Assembly: GCF_947507565.1 (NCBI RefSeq)
Contig: NC_089189.1
Coordinates: 1-64,000, forward strand
DNA from: Oscarella lobularis
Taxonomy: Eukaryota; Porifera; Homoscleromorpha; Homosclerophorida; Oscarellidae
Length of the DNA: 64,000 bases
Direction: 5' to 3'
The notes beneath the pieces are model-generated. The model searched no databases. It had not been told where the DNA came from and was given only the letters and a program-made list of their open reading frames with translations. Shown in pieces: positions 1 to 11,019 of this stretch. The position numbers and the translations under genes were made by a program. How positions within the stretch are numbered: the first letter of the stretch is position 1; each line of letters starts with the position of its first letter.

Positions 1-610
1 AACCCTAACCCTAACCCTAACCCTAACCCTAACCCTAACCCTAACCCTAACCCTAACCCTAACCCTAACCCTAACCCTAACCCTAACCCTAACCCTAACC
101 CTAACCCTAACCCTAACCCTAACCCTAACCCTAACCCTAACCCTAACCCTAACCCTAACCCTAACCCTAACCCTAACCCTAACCCTAACCCTAACCCTAA
201 CCCTAACCCTAACCCTAACCCTAACCCTAACCCTAACCCTAACCCTAACCCTAACCCTAACCCTAACCCTAACCCTAACCCTAACCCTAACCCTAACCCT
301 AACCCTAACCCTAACCCTAACCCTAACCCTAACCCTAACCCTAACCCTAACCCTAACCCTAACCCTAACCCTAACCCTAACCCTAACCCTAACCCTAACC
401 CTAACCCTAACCCTAACCCTAACCCTAACCCTAACCCTAACCCTAACCCTAACCCTAACCCTAACCCTAACCCTAACCCTAACCCTAACCCTAACCCTAA
501 CCCTAACCCTAACCCTAACCCTAACCCTAACCCTAACCCTAACCCTAACCCTAACCCTAACCCTAACCCTAACCCTAACCCTAACCCTAACCCTAACCCT
601 AACCCTAACC

Positions 611-651
<41 letters not shown>

Positions 652-660
652 CCCTAACCC
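1..660. repeat. Terminal telomere repeat array (CCCTAA)n
   Basis: About 110 nearly perfect copies of CCCTAA, reading 5' to 3' inward, so the G-rich TTAGGG strand points to the end of the chromosome. There is one extra A near position 631. The animal-type repeat and its place at the first base show that the window starts at a real chromosome end. Confidence 0.98.
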
Positions 661-1160
661 TGACCCAGTCACCCAAGTGGGTACATCTTTTAACCCTAAC
701 CCTAACCCTAACCCTAAGTCAAATATTTTCTACAGAAGATATAGGTCTATTCAATAGCTCTTTTCATTCTCTTTCCAACGGTGTATCACTTGTCATTAAC
801 TTTTTCAAATCAAAGAATTTGTACAGAAGATATAGGTCCATTCGAAAGCTCTTTGAAAGCTCTATCTAACGGTGTATCATATGACCCAGTCACCCAAGTG
901 GGTACATCTTTTAACCCTAACCCTAACCCTAACCCTAACCCTAACCCTAACCCTAACCCTAACCCTAACCCTAACCCTAACCCTAACCCTAACCCTAACC
1001 CTAACCCTAACCCTAACCCTAACCCTAACCCTAACCCTAAGACTTTAAATACCTAACATCAACCAACCACTTTGTGACTTCACTTTTAGAGAAACCACTT
1101 TTGGCTAACAACTACAATATAAATTTTTAAATCACTTATAACTAAAAGGGTTTACAAGCA
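661..1160. repeat. Subtelomeric region with internal telomere tracts
   Basis: Short telomeric tracts (about 693-717 and 912-1040) alternate with a degenerate ~90-bp unit seen at 715-780 and 800-885, both holding ACAGAAGATATAGGTC and an ACGGTGTATCA end. Each telomeric tract here is preceded by CACCCAAGTGGGTACATCTT. No gene is visible; the Asn-Pro reading frame across it is only translated telomere repeat. Confidence 0.85.
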
Positions 1161-1648
1161 ATTTCTTTAAAAACGGCCACTCACCCAAAAAAAATCACCC
1201 AAAAAAAGTAACTTTACAAAAACCTTGATAACTTCTTTATACTAAATAATTTGCACAGCAAATATATGATCAATCGAAAGCTTATTAAATTTCCTTTTAA
1301 ATGATGCTATGCATGACGTCATACGTTCAATATTTAAGGAGTTATTAAGGGTCACCCAAGTGGGTACACCTTTAACCCTAACCCTAACCCAATTTCTTTA
1401 AAAACGGCCACTCACCCAAAAAAAATCACCCAAAAAAAGTGACTTTACAAAAACCTTGATAACTTCTTTATACTAAATAATTTGCACAGCAAATATAGGA
1501 TCAATCAAAAGCTTATTAAATTTCCTTTTAAATGATGCTATGCATGACGTCATACGTTCAATATTTAAGGAGTTATTAAGGGTCACCCAAGTGGGTACAC
1601 CTTTTAACCCTAACCCTAACCCTAACCCTAACCCTAACCCTAACCCTA
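1160..1648. repeat. Two tandem 231-bp subtelomeric units
   Basis: The unit starting AATTTCTTTAAAAACGGCCA occurs at 1160 and again at 1391 (period 231) and is almost identical between copies. Each ends in CACCCAAGTGGGTACACC followed by a telomeric tract (about 1372-1390 and 1604-1648). Confidence 0.92.
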
Positions 1649-1730
1649 AGCTAATTTGGGTTTAGCTGGGCTGAGCTGGGCTAATTTGGGCCTAGCTGGG
1701 CTAAGCTGGGCTTAGCTAGGCTGAGCTAGG
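1647..1730. repeat. G-rich ~10-bp degenerate repeat
   Basis: A run of variants of GCTGGGCTGA and GCTAATTTGG directly follows the last telomeric tract. It could be a decayed variant-repeat zone of the telomere; that is inference. Positions 1731-1985 beyond it hold nothing I recognise. Confidence 0.7.
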
Positions 1731-1984
1731 CGTGATTTATGCATGCGTTTTTGATGTAGGCGGCGCTTGCTTTTTGGTAAATGTGGTGACGATAAGTGCA
1801 ATCAGCCGCCACAGGCACCCACGTTTTTCTTACTTTTTGGGAGTGCTTGTTTACCTATATAAACATAAAAGGTTCTTAAAATTGCGATTTTTTAAGTTTT
1901 TAATTTTTTATAGGTTGTTGTTTAAAAGTAACAAATAAGGACATTTTGATTGTTGTAGGTTTTGTTTGCTCAATTGTTTTCTGT

Positions 1985-2730
1985 AATGTTTCATTTTGCG
2001 CAATTCTCCTGTTCCTTTTTTGATTTTTTGGCGTTTATTTTTTGCTTATGAAGGCGAAAGCTGCTGAAAGAAAGTGTTTTATTTCGAAGCGAATGAAAGC
2101 GTGAGCGCGGTTTAGGTTTTTGCGGCGTTTTGAGGACCTGTGGTATAAAATCGATTTTTCTCGATTGTTTTTGCGCTTTTTCTGCTCACTGCGATCTTTG
2201 CCGTCATTTTTTGGTCGGTTTCGCGCCGCGAGTTGTGGTTTCGAAGCGCGATTTGGGCGTAGAAACGGTTCCTTTGTCACTTATTTCTTGCGAGGGGCCT
2301 CACCTACGTGAGCGATATTCGCGTTTTCGCGAAGGGAGCAGTTTTTCTGGTGCGAAAGGTAATTTTAGCGCCGTGCTATGACCTCGATGGTGTTTTTAGT
2401 CCGCGCGGAGTACCTAGGCGAGGAGAGCGATCGCGTCCCTTTGGGTGTTTTCTCACCTTCGTCGCTGTTTCCGGCGCTGCGAAATAGGCCGTTTAGCTTC
2501 GTTTCTTCATCGTTCTTCATATAGCAGCGAAGATCCCAACGAGGGGCCTCATCTCCTTTCGAGTACCCCATTGGGGGCCCCACTTGCTTAAGGTGCTAGC
2601 GCGCTGCGTTCTTCGTCTTCGTTTCGACATCTTCTTTCCGCTTTGGCTCCGTTTATCGCTGCGCGTGATCACCTAATAGCACTGCGCGTGCTCATCGATA
2701 AAAGCGAAGACGGCGAGGTTTTCTCCTTAC
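1985..2730. repeat. Subtelomeric block A, diverged copy of 12009-12749
   Basis: Blocks of text recur in the same order at 12.0-12.75 kb: a CAATTCTCCTGTT start, TTCGAAGCGAATG, GCGAGGGGCCTCACC, GATCCCAACGAGGGGCCTCA and ACTGCGCGTGCTC. Between these the copies differ by substitutions and small indels. At 12 kb the block leads into the start of the SCARB gene; here it does not. From 2730 to about 3780 I see only degraded sequence with a few exon-like stretches and no family I can name. Confidence 0.8.
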
Positions 2731-3810
2731 GTTCTCAACGGCGGGTACGAAGAATGACTCGTCCGGACGTTTTCGTTACTCAGCGATCGATGTAGAACGA
2801 TTTTCGGCGTTTCGAGCGACGATTTCGCTCTTTTCGCGATCGACAAGCGCCTCATGCAGCGAAGGATTTCGCATTCGTTCTCGTTACGTGCCGAAGATTT
2901 ACACGCTGTAAGCCAGAATTTATCGATAAAGGTGCCAATTCGACTTGTTTGTGTGCAATTTAGGACTGATTCGACGATTTTCGGCTTCTGCGTTCGTTAG
3001 ACAAGCGCTTTGCATGACGACTTTCTGGTAAGAACGGGCCACTCGCTCCATCACCAAGTTAATCGGACGTGTCTAGATACCCATCATGAATGGATGAGTT
3101 TGCCGTGCCGTTGCTCAGATGCTTTCGACGATTCTCTATTACATGCGATCGATTATTTTTACAAGGAGTGTACAGTGAAGGTAATCACTGACACTTATTC
3201 CATTTGTATTCATTGATTTTTTGGCAGAAAAAGGTGCTATCAGTATCTACAGTTTTGATACCGTTTGATCATACGAAGGAGAAGTAAATTTTCGAGCTGG
3301 AGGAACGGTGGCAGCAAATCTGCTTCAGTCTCTTCTAGACAATAAAGTAATTATAGATTCAAAGAGAAATATTTGACATTGATTATATGTGTGTAGATTT
3401 AAAAATGAAGTGGATGTAGAAGAAGAACCGTTGAGCGCCGCCAGACCAATAGTTCTCATCAAATACGTCTACTCAGCAGCTGCTCAATGAGACTTATCGC
3501 CGATCCGCTGCCCCCCTGATCCGGCCTTTGAGACGATTGTCTACCTCAAGTTCACTATTACAGGCGTTTGTCTTACTATGTACGAACAATGATGGTATTC
3601 ACTGACACTTGTATTTGTAATGGTTATTTATCAAATAATTTATTGGCAGCCAATATGCTGCCATCTTTGTGAAAGAGAAGTATTTCGATCACAAGGTCTG
3701 AGGAACAGAAGGGACAATCTGTTCATTTATGCGGCGGGGAGTGGGCTATTACAACGGAGGGAACGAGTTCCTGGAGACTGGAGGTAATTTGTTAGAGAGG
3801 CTCCATTGAA

Positions 3811-4008
3811 AGTGTATCGAAGGAAAGAGCCTATAGGAATAGTGTATGAAAGGAGAGAACCTATAGGAATAGTGTATGAAAGGAGAGAACCTATAGGAAT
3901 AGTGTATGGAAGGAGAGAGCCTATGGAAATAGTGTATGGAAGGAGAGACCGTATAAGAATAGGGTATGGAAGGAACGAGCCTATAGGGGAATAGTGTTTG
4001 GAAGGATG
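3811..4008. repeat. 30-bp minisatellite, about 6-7 copies
   Basis: The unit contains ATAGTGTATGGAAGGAGAGA and CCTATAGGA and repeats every 30 bp. A related 30-bp unit fills the fifth intron of the mannosidase gene at 21.5-21.7 kb. Confidence 0.9.
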
Positions 4009-4170
4009 TATGGATGCATGCATGTAACGGCCATGCGAAAACGTTGTTCATTTTGCACGGAAATGCTTTTCAAACCATTCATGCACTATTTCACATTGTA
4101 ATTACTACGAAACCTTGATTTTTAATATATGTTTATGACGTCGGCATTGTAATCCACTTCAGTCAGGTCG

Positions 4171-5391
4171 AAGTGGCTGTAGTTACGACAGTCGTTCTAA
4201 CGCACTATAGCAACTATCGCTGCATAGCTAACCCTCTCCTTCTCTATCTCTGGCACTATAAAGTCATCCAGGGATGCCGCGATAGCTCAGAATATATAGA
4301 ATATAAAGAATAAAAGGAAAAAATAGAAGGAATAGAATAAATAAAGAAAATAGAATAAAATGAAAAAATGGAAGGAATAGAATAAATAAATAAAAAAGAA
4401 TAAAATGATAAAATGAAAGGAATAAAATAAATAAATAAAAAGAATAAAAGGAAAAAATAGAAGGAATAGAATAAATTACCAAAAAAATTAAAATGAAAAA
4501 ATGGAAGGAATAGAATAAATAAATGAAAAGAATAAAATGAAAAAATGGAAGAAATAGAATTAATAAAGAAAAAATGGAAGGAATAGAATTAATAAAGAAA
4601 AAATGGAAGGAATAAAATAAATAAATGAAATAGAAAAGGTAAAAATAGAAGAAATAGAATAAATAAATAAAATAGAATAAAAGGAAAAAATGGAAGGAAT
4701 AGAATAAATTAATAAAAAAGAATAAAAGGAAAAAATGAAAGCAATAGAATTAATAAAGAAAAAATGGAAGGAATAAAATAAATAAATAAAAAGGATAAAA
4801 TGAAAAAATGGAAGGAATAGAATAAATAAATAAAAGAATAAAATGAAAAAATGGAAGGAATAGAATTAATAAAGAAGAAATGGAAGGAATAAACTGAATA
4901 AATAAAATAGAATAAAAGGAAAAAATAGAAGGAATAGAATAAATAAATAAAAAAGAATGAAAGAAAAAAATTAGGAATAGAATAAATAAAAGGAAAAATG
5001 TAGGAATAGTATTAATTAATTAACAAAGAAAAAATGGAAGGATTAAAATAAATTAATGAAATAGAATGAAAGGAAAAAATAGAAGGATGGAAGTTAATAA
5101 ATCAACTAGAATAAAAGGAAAAAATGAAAAAATAGAATAAATAAATAAATAAAATAGATAAAAGGAAAAATGTAGGAATAGAATAAAGAAAGAAAGAAAA
5201 TAAAGAAGAAAATGGAAGGAATAGAATAAATAAATAAAATAGAATGAGAAAAAAAATAGAAGGAATAGAATTAATAAATAAAATAGAATAAAAGGAAAAA
5301 CGCTTTATAAGATCTCTACTCTATAGTGCGCTAGACTGGCGTAACAATAGCCTCAGAGGTGCAGTTACGACTGTCGTAACAATAGCCACTG
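4171..5391. mobile_element. Candidate non-autonomous DNA element with purine-rich core
   Basis: The left end (4171-4210: AGTGGCTGTAGTTACGACAG, then AACGCACTATAG) is matched in inverse orientation at the right end (5321-5391: CTATAGTGCG near its inner edge, GACTGTCGTAACAATAGCCA at the outer edge). The right arm has an extra ~30 bp inside. The core, about 4290-5300, is almost purely A and G on the plus strand, made of variants of GGAAGGAATAGAATAAATAA. There is no transposase and I could not define a clear target-site duplication. It may be a foldback element carrying an expanded satellite. Confidence 0.6.
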
Positions 5392-5644
5392 CAGCTCTGT
5401 TTCGTCGACGTCATCGCTATATATAGCTATACTTGTGACTTGTGACGAAAGAGCCTCAAAGAGGTCCCGTGACGCCAGTCGAAGGTCGATCTACGCGTTT
5501 CGCCTTTCGGTAGCTTCTTTTCGGACTTTCCGTACGCTGTACAACGCTCGCGAACGATCTTGCGTAAGCTTTCCTTTCGAATCGCACGATTGGGGGCCCT
5601 CATGATTTTTTCTCTTCCTTCTTCTTTCGCCAGTCGACTTGAAA

Positions 5645-7861
5645 ATGATCCGTCAGTTAGTGCGACATATGCGGCAGTGGAGAAGTGTTGCGGGGGCCCG
5701 ACGTTTGCTCTCTTGTGGTGCAGCTCGCCCCGATATGCCGCCAAAAGCGTCTTTTGGTTCGCGCACGTGTCCGTGAGTTGATCTGTACTCACTCTTTCTT
5801 TCTTTCCGACTGACATCTACAATTTTTTCCTCTCTTTAGGATGTCGTTTCGAGGAAAAGCTCGCTCCCCTATGTCATTGCCTCTCTCCTCCATTGCCTTC
5901 CATTTGACTCCAGGTGAGATATCTAGTATACTAATTTAGGAAGGCGCGGCAGCATACATTATCCTAATTAAATGCTCCATAGAAATCAATATAATAATGT
6001 TATTTATATTATTAGAAATGCAATCGACTCGGCAGCAGAAGAAATATTTCTCCTCTGTTTCCAATGGCGACGATGAAAGAACAATATTCAAGGGGTGTCG
6101 GTTTCCTAACGAAGGCTGCATCTACGTTGATAAAACGCCTTTGATCAAACGTCTCGTCAAAACGACCAAGCCTGGTTGTGGATTCTTTGTGAATCGACCT
6201 CGTCGCTTTGGAAAGAGTCTTCTTGTGAACACCTTGGAAGAATATTTCAAAGGAAACAAGGAAGCGTTTAAAGGAACGGCAATTTACAATGATCCGGAGG
6301 TGACGTGGGATAAATGGCCCGTTATAAAGTTGGATATGAGTGAGGTTGGTGGGACTACGATTGAGAAGGTCGAGTCATCTTTAGTCGAGTTGGTGAGAAT
6401 CTTTTGAATGATGCAATGCATGCTAATAGATATCGGTTTTACTTTATTTAGTTGCTTGACGTTGCTGATCATAAGGGGGTTGAGATTTCTACTCCCGGAT
6501 ATCCGCCCAATCCTATTTCAATGATCCGCAGATTATTTCAGAAAACTTGTGCTAAGGAAGGAAAAGAGCTTGTCGTTCTCGTTGATGAGTATGATTCACC
6601 AATTGTCGCCAATTGGGATGACGTGGAGTTGGCAACAGCGTGCCAAAAATTACTGTCAAGCTTCTACAGACAGTTGAAAGCGTCCCATCGTATCATCCGG
6701 TTCCGCTTTATGACCGGAATCTCGTATTTGGCAAAACTGAGTATTCATTCTGGCTTGAATGACCTAGAAGATATTGACAATAACCCTGATCTTGGCGCAA
6801 TTCTTGGATTCACTCGAGAAGAAGTGACATCGACGTATTCTCCTGAAATTAAGGTTATTGCCAAAGAGCTGAATATGAAAGAGGTGGAATTGATGGATGA
6901 AATCACGCAATATTACGATGGATACAATTGGGGTCGTAAGAATCTCCCTGCCACTCAAGTCTATCATCCACATTCAATCAACGAGTTTTTGACTCAGAAA
7001 GAATTTGGCTTTTATGACTCGACGGGTTGGCCTACGCTACTGAGTCGTGTTGTCGATTCTGTTGATTTCGTTCGTTTCTCTGAATTACTGAGCGGAGAAG
7101 TGCCGAGGAGATCAAGGACGCGTGACAGTCTTTTATCTTTGCAGAACCCCACTGATAGCCAAATGCGGCTTCTACTGTGGGAGCTTGGTATTCTTCGGCG
7201 TCGGCTTACTTCCGAGAACGAATCAGGCGTTGCTTTCACAAATGAAAGTGTGCGGCAGCACTTTACTGAAGATGTTCTCTTCGATTTGTATGGTGATAAC
7301 GCTACTGCCGCTAAACTGAGAGAAATGCGGATCGCCCTGGTAAAGGGAGATATTCCTACATTTGCAGAGACGTTTGCCACTGTGGTGGAGGGCATTCCTG
7401 CTCATGCTACGAAATCGAAAGACAAAGAGGGTGAAGCAATGCGAGAAAAGGAAGGATTCTATCACTCAATATACTTTGCTGTTATAAATGTTGTTGGGCC
7501 AAATTCGTCTTATATAGGATCTGAAGAGTATCTTGAAGGAGGATTTAGAGCGGACGTGGTCCTCATTTCACCACACTTCGCAATGATATTTGAATTCAAA
7601 GTGAATCCCAAAAGTATCGACGAAGGACTTAAGCAAATAAAGAATCGAAACTACATTGAAAAATACGGAAAGTATTTAGAAAAGAGAATGAACCAGGCGA
7701 AGAATATTGAGCAAAGAAAGAAGTGGGAAAAGAGATTGGAGACATGGAAATCCCTTCCCAAATGGGGAATTGGAATCAACGTCATCGTCAACAAGAAGGA
7801 AAAAACGGTAACCGAGACAACCTCAATAGCCGAGAAATTCCCCTTGTCATCTGATCTCTAG
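5645..7861 (+). CDS. AAA-ATPase-like / PD-(D/E)XK (DUF1703-type) protein, predicted mitochondrial
   Basis: Four exons (5645-5772, 5840-5913, 6016-6392, 6452-7861) join in frame to 662 codons. The body has the AAA-ATPase-like fold of the DUF1703 family: a Walker A variant RPRRFGKSLLVNTL in exon 3 and a Walker B strand LVVLVDEYD in exon 4. The C-terminus has a PD-(D/E)XK nuclease-like core (RADVVLIS, FEFKV, then LKQIKNRNY). The family is common in bacteria and patchy in eukaryotes; substrates are not established. The start MIRQLVRHMRQWRSVAGARR is Arg-rich, lacks acidic residues and looks like a mitochondrial presequence. The ends of exons 1, 2 and 3 fall on GT donors with matching phases, so the introns seem genuine. 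The gene sits alone between repeats and a talin fragment. Catalytic motifs are intact, which argues against a pseudogene. The family call is firm; localisation and bacterial origin are inference. Confidence 0.85.
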
Positions 7862-7977
7862 TTTGTGAACCGTCCTTGTTCTGTGTTAGTTAATGTATGG
7901 TGTGATGAGTTAGGTGTCAAATGACGTCAGACAGAAAGAGAGTATGTCAGTAGATTAGCCAGGTCTTGATTTTTGTC

Positions 7978-7983
7978 AATAAA
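7978..7983 (+). promoter_or_regulatory. Polyadenylation signal AATAAA
   Basis: AATAAA lies 117 nt after the stop codon of the AAA-ATPase-like gene, a plausible 3' end signal. Confidence 0.6.
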
Positions 7984-8075
7984 AATTTGTGCCACGTGTT
8001 TCATGTTTGAAGCATACTCTTGCGCTCAGCTCTTGCGCTCCCACTGCTCCCACGTATATATGACTGTTCCAAGTT

Positions 8076-8146
8076 CCCGGATTAGATGACCATCGCCCCC
8101 ATTTTCCAAATCTTGCAAAATGGGGGCGGTGGTCGTCTTATCCGGG
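8076..8146. repeat. Long inverted repeat (30-bp arms, 11-nt loop)
   Basis: Arm 1 (8076-8105, from CCCGGATTAGATGACCATCG to CCCCCATTTT) and arm 2 (8117-8146, from AAAATGGGGG to TCTTATCCGGG) pair along their length with about three mismatches. It could be a small foldback transposon or a transcribed hairpin. The rest of 7990-8415 shows nothing I can name. Confidence 0.85.
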
Positions 8147-8415
8147 CATTTATGGCGCATTATCTTACCTTCTACAGGAATTATTAGAAAAATTTGAAAG
8201 CTGGTTAGCTTACAAAAATGAAAGCACAATTGCGTTCATTCCATCTAGTTTCGAACAACAGACAAAAACACAAGAAGAATAAGAAAAAAACTGAGTGTCA
8301 TCACCCCCTCCCCCCGTCCTAACCTAAGCAAAATCCCATTCAGCAGCAACAGCCAACAGAGCGTAAACAAAGAAAACAACAAAAAAAAACCCTGAGTACT
8401 GATCACTTTAATAGC

Positions 8416-10341
8416 TTAGTCCCCTTCTTCCTGTTGGTATTTATTGCGACGGATTCTCTTCAATTGCTTCATTGCCTCTTCCACTTCACGCCGCTTGCGC
8501 AAAATTTGCTCCTGAGCCTCGATTTCTTGCCGCATACCGCCAATCTTTCCCTTACTAATAGCAAATCCTTCCTCATCCTCCTCTTGTTCGTCCGATCGCG
8601 CCGCCGCTTTCACAAAGTTCTCCGACGCTTTTTTAACCGCAAAACCGGCCGCCTATACACACACCCCAAATAATAATAAATCCAGCCCCCCTTAGGGGAT
8701 TTTCCCTCACGTGTAAGCGTCTTGAATTTTCGCTGTCGGCATCAGCTTTGACTCTGCATGCGACGAGAAGCTGAGCCGTCGACGAGGCGACAGCCTTCGC
8801 CGAAGCAATCAGCTTCTCCGTATTGCTCACTCCTTGCACAGCGGAATTGGCCGCTTCGCATAGAGACTGCGTAGCAGCTGCAACAAGACGAGCCTAAAGA
8901 AAACAACCCTCGAATTTTAATGAGGAATACTAAGTGTGCGTACCGCTGAGACAAGACCTTCGGCCCATTGGCTATCATCGGAACCAGGAACGCCAGGACG
9001 AAGCTAAAACTCAATTAAATTAATATAAAGATGCTAGTTTCTTCTCTTACTCTTCCTTGAGCGACTAATTCTCGTTGTGCCGCCGTCGCCGATTTGATGA
9101 GAGCGCCTGTCGCTGAGGCGATGGCGCGCGCCGCTTCCAGGATCTGCTCATCGAAACTCAACGTCTCATCGGCTTCGTGTTTCTTCTCGCGCGGTTTTAG
9201 AAGGGCTAGTTTCTTCGCCGCCGCTTCGATCGACGCCGCAGCGTTGAGCAATTCATTCTCGGCGATGATGTTGGGATCGGTCGGATCGACCCAATCGTTT
9301 CCTTTGAGAACTTCCGCTGATTGGACGACTTCGCTCACGCACGATGCTACTTCTTTTGAATAGACGGTCAGCTTCTGTTTCTTATCGTGAGAAGGCTTCA
9401 GGAGAATCTGAAACGAAAGATAACTCGTCCAATTTTAATTTTAAATATTTTTATTACCGAGTGAACGAGTTCGAGAAGAGAACGGAATGCAGTTGTGCAT
9501 TCTTTTGCCGCTGTAATCGATCGATGTCCACTTTCAACTGCTTCAGCTTTGGCTGCAGCCGCCTAAAAGACACGATATAAGACTTATGAAATTCTATCTC
9601 ATATCTAAAAAGGCCTCTGTTGTCGCACGTAACAGTGGTTTCCTGGTTCTCTCGTCTTAAACTTAGGCGATCGTTTGTGCGCATCAAAACGTAGGCGATC
9701 GTTTTTGCGCATCAAAACGTTTTGCAATTTTTAGTGTATGGGTGGAAAAATAAGGCGCATGAGTCGGCCACAGACGAGTACAGTATGCGTCAAGAAGCTC
9801 ACTGACCCACGTGGACAGAACCCTGAACTATCTATCTGTCTATCTATCTCTCGCTTTCTCACCTTTGTTGTCAGTAGCATATCAATAATTGCCTTTCGAC
9901 CGAGATTCGCCGCCGCAGTGACGTCGTCTTGACGACCGGAATTTCCCGCAGCGACCGCTTTCGCCGTCGCTATAGTGACACCCTTACTGACACGTATGAC
10001 GTCTTCTGGTGCAGCATCGCGAGTCGGTTCATTATCCGATGTGAGTTCTTCAAGTTGAGCGGAGATTGCGTCGATCGCCGACTCGAGAGCGCGAACGCCG
10101 TGAGCCGCTTCGTCTTCGGCCGTCTTGACGGTTTTAAGAAGGGACGAAACATTCGCAACCATCGTCTAATTGTCAGATAATAAAATGAAATTTAAACTAA
10201 CTTTTAAAACTGTACCTTGGCGCATGATCGAAGATGTTCCATAGCCGGATCTTGAACGCTTTTTCCAAAAGCGTTCTTCGTCGCCGTGATCAGAAACCCA
10301 AGTGATGACGCAACATCACGCACAGCATTCAACAAAAGAAC
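8416..10341 (-). CDS. TLN: Talin, C-terminal part only (I/LWEQ actin-binding end)
   Basis: Seven minus-strand exons (10216-10341, 9863-10165, 9458-9562, 9051-9407, 8944-9003, 8711-8893, 8416-8652) join in frame to 456 residues. They match the talin C-terminus closely: VSSLLKTVKTAEDEA, VTIATAKAVAAGNS, NDWVDPTDPNIIAENELLNA, IEAAAKKLALLKPR and LLVACRVKADADSENSRRL. The segment covers the last rod helices and the I/LWEQ (THATCH) actin-binding module with its dimerisation helix. A full talin has about 2,500 residues. The first exon here begins at a splice acceptor (TTTAG) but no upstream talin exon is visible before the repeats at 10.4-12.0 kb, and a plus-strand gene starts at 12.75 kb. I see no frameshift or stop inside. 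It is probably a 5'-truncated subtelomeric copy; a very distant upstream part is less likely. Confidence 0.88.
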
Positions 10342-10475
10342 CTAAACAAAGGAAAGGTCTTAATTAAACAGCGGCTAAAACTAAGAGACTACAGACGAGA
10401 AAGGCTCAGAGGCTGAAGAAGGGCCTAGCTCAAACAAAAGAGACTACAAAAAGACCCAGCAGGGAACCTGAAACT

Positions 10476-10885
10476 CAGAGACTTCAAACTAACCTAGCCT
10501 CAACTAAAAATCCAAGTTTTAAAACGCAGAGACGTTAAACCGTTGGACGATCAAACGTCAGACGTTCAAACGAATAATCGAGGCCTTCATCGACAGTCGA
10601 TGAAGACTTCGATCATTATATAGAGAGTCGACGAAGTATCAATCTCTCTATAGGGGATGAAAACGCAGAAGAACTGTGTGCAGAGACTTCAAACTAACCT
10701 AGCCTCAACTAAAAATCCAAGTTTAAAACGCTGAGACGTTACGCCGTTGGACGATTGAACGTTGGGACGTTCGCAATTTCGAACGTTCAAACGCCTAATT
10801 GAGGCCTTCATCGACTCTCTATAAAACATCGAGAGTCGATGAAGTCTCAATCTCTCTATAGGGGATGAAAACGCAGAAGAAAAAG
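10476..10885. repeat. Two tandem ~205-bp units
   Basis: CAGAGACTTCAAACTAACCT starts at 10476 and 10681. Each unit ends with a short inverted repeat around TCGACGAAG or TCGATGAAG, then ATCTCTCTATAGGGGATGAA. No coding potential is visible. From 10342 to 10475 there are shorter degenerate echoes of the same AGAGACTACA theme. Confidence 0.88.
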
Positions 10886-11019
10886 GGAGAGGGAACTGCG
10901 TGCAGGAGGATCTAACTAGGAATTCAGAGAACTAAACAAGGGACAGTGGCTTTATTCTTGACTAGAGTAGAAATAGTGTGGGGTGTCTATATATCTGAGC
11001 TTCTTGATCGTCTGACGTA

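Noticed and set aside
781-1056. Open frame coding a long Asn-Pro repeat
   Set aside because: It is the translation of the AACCCT telomere repeat; no gene features.
2720-3720. Possible degenerate spliced gene (for example LEERWQQICFSL, EEEPLSAARPIVLIKYVYSA)
   Set aside because: Fragments are short, frames break and no family is recognised; kept only as unassigned sequence.
3806-3994. Plus- and minus-strand open frames with repeated 10-residue motifs
   Set aside because: Both are by-products of the 30-bp minisatellite, whose period is a multiple of three.
4264-4482. Minus-strand frame rich in Phe, Leu and Ile
   Set aside because: It comes from the pyrimidine strand of the purine-rich core and has no protein character.
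5427-5816. 129-codon minus-strand frame
   Set aside because: It lies antisense to the first exon of the AAA-ATPase-like gene and resembles nothing known.
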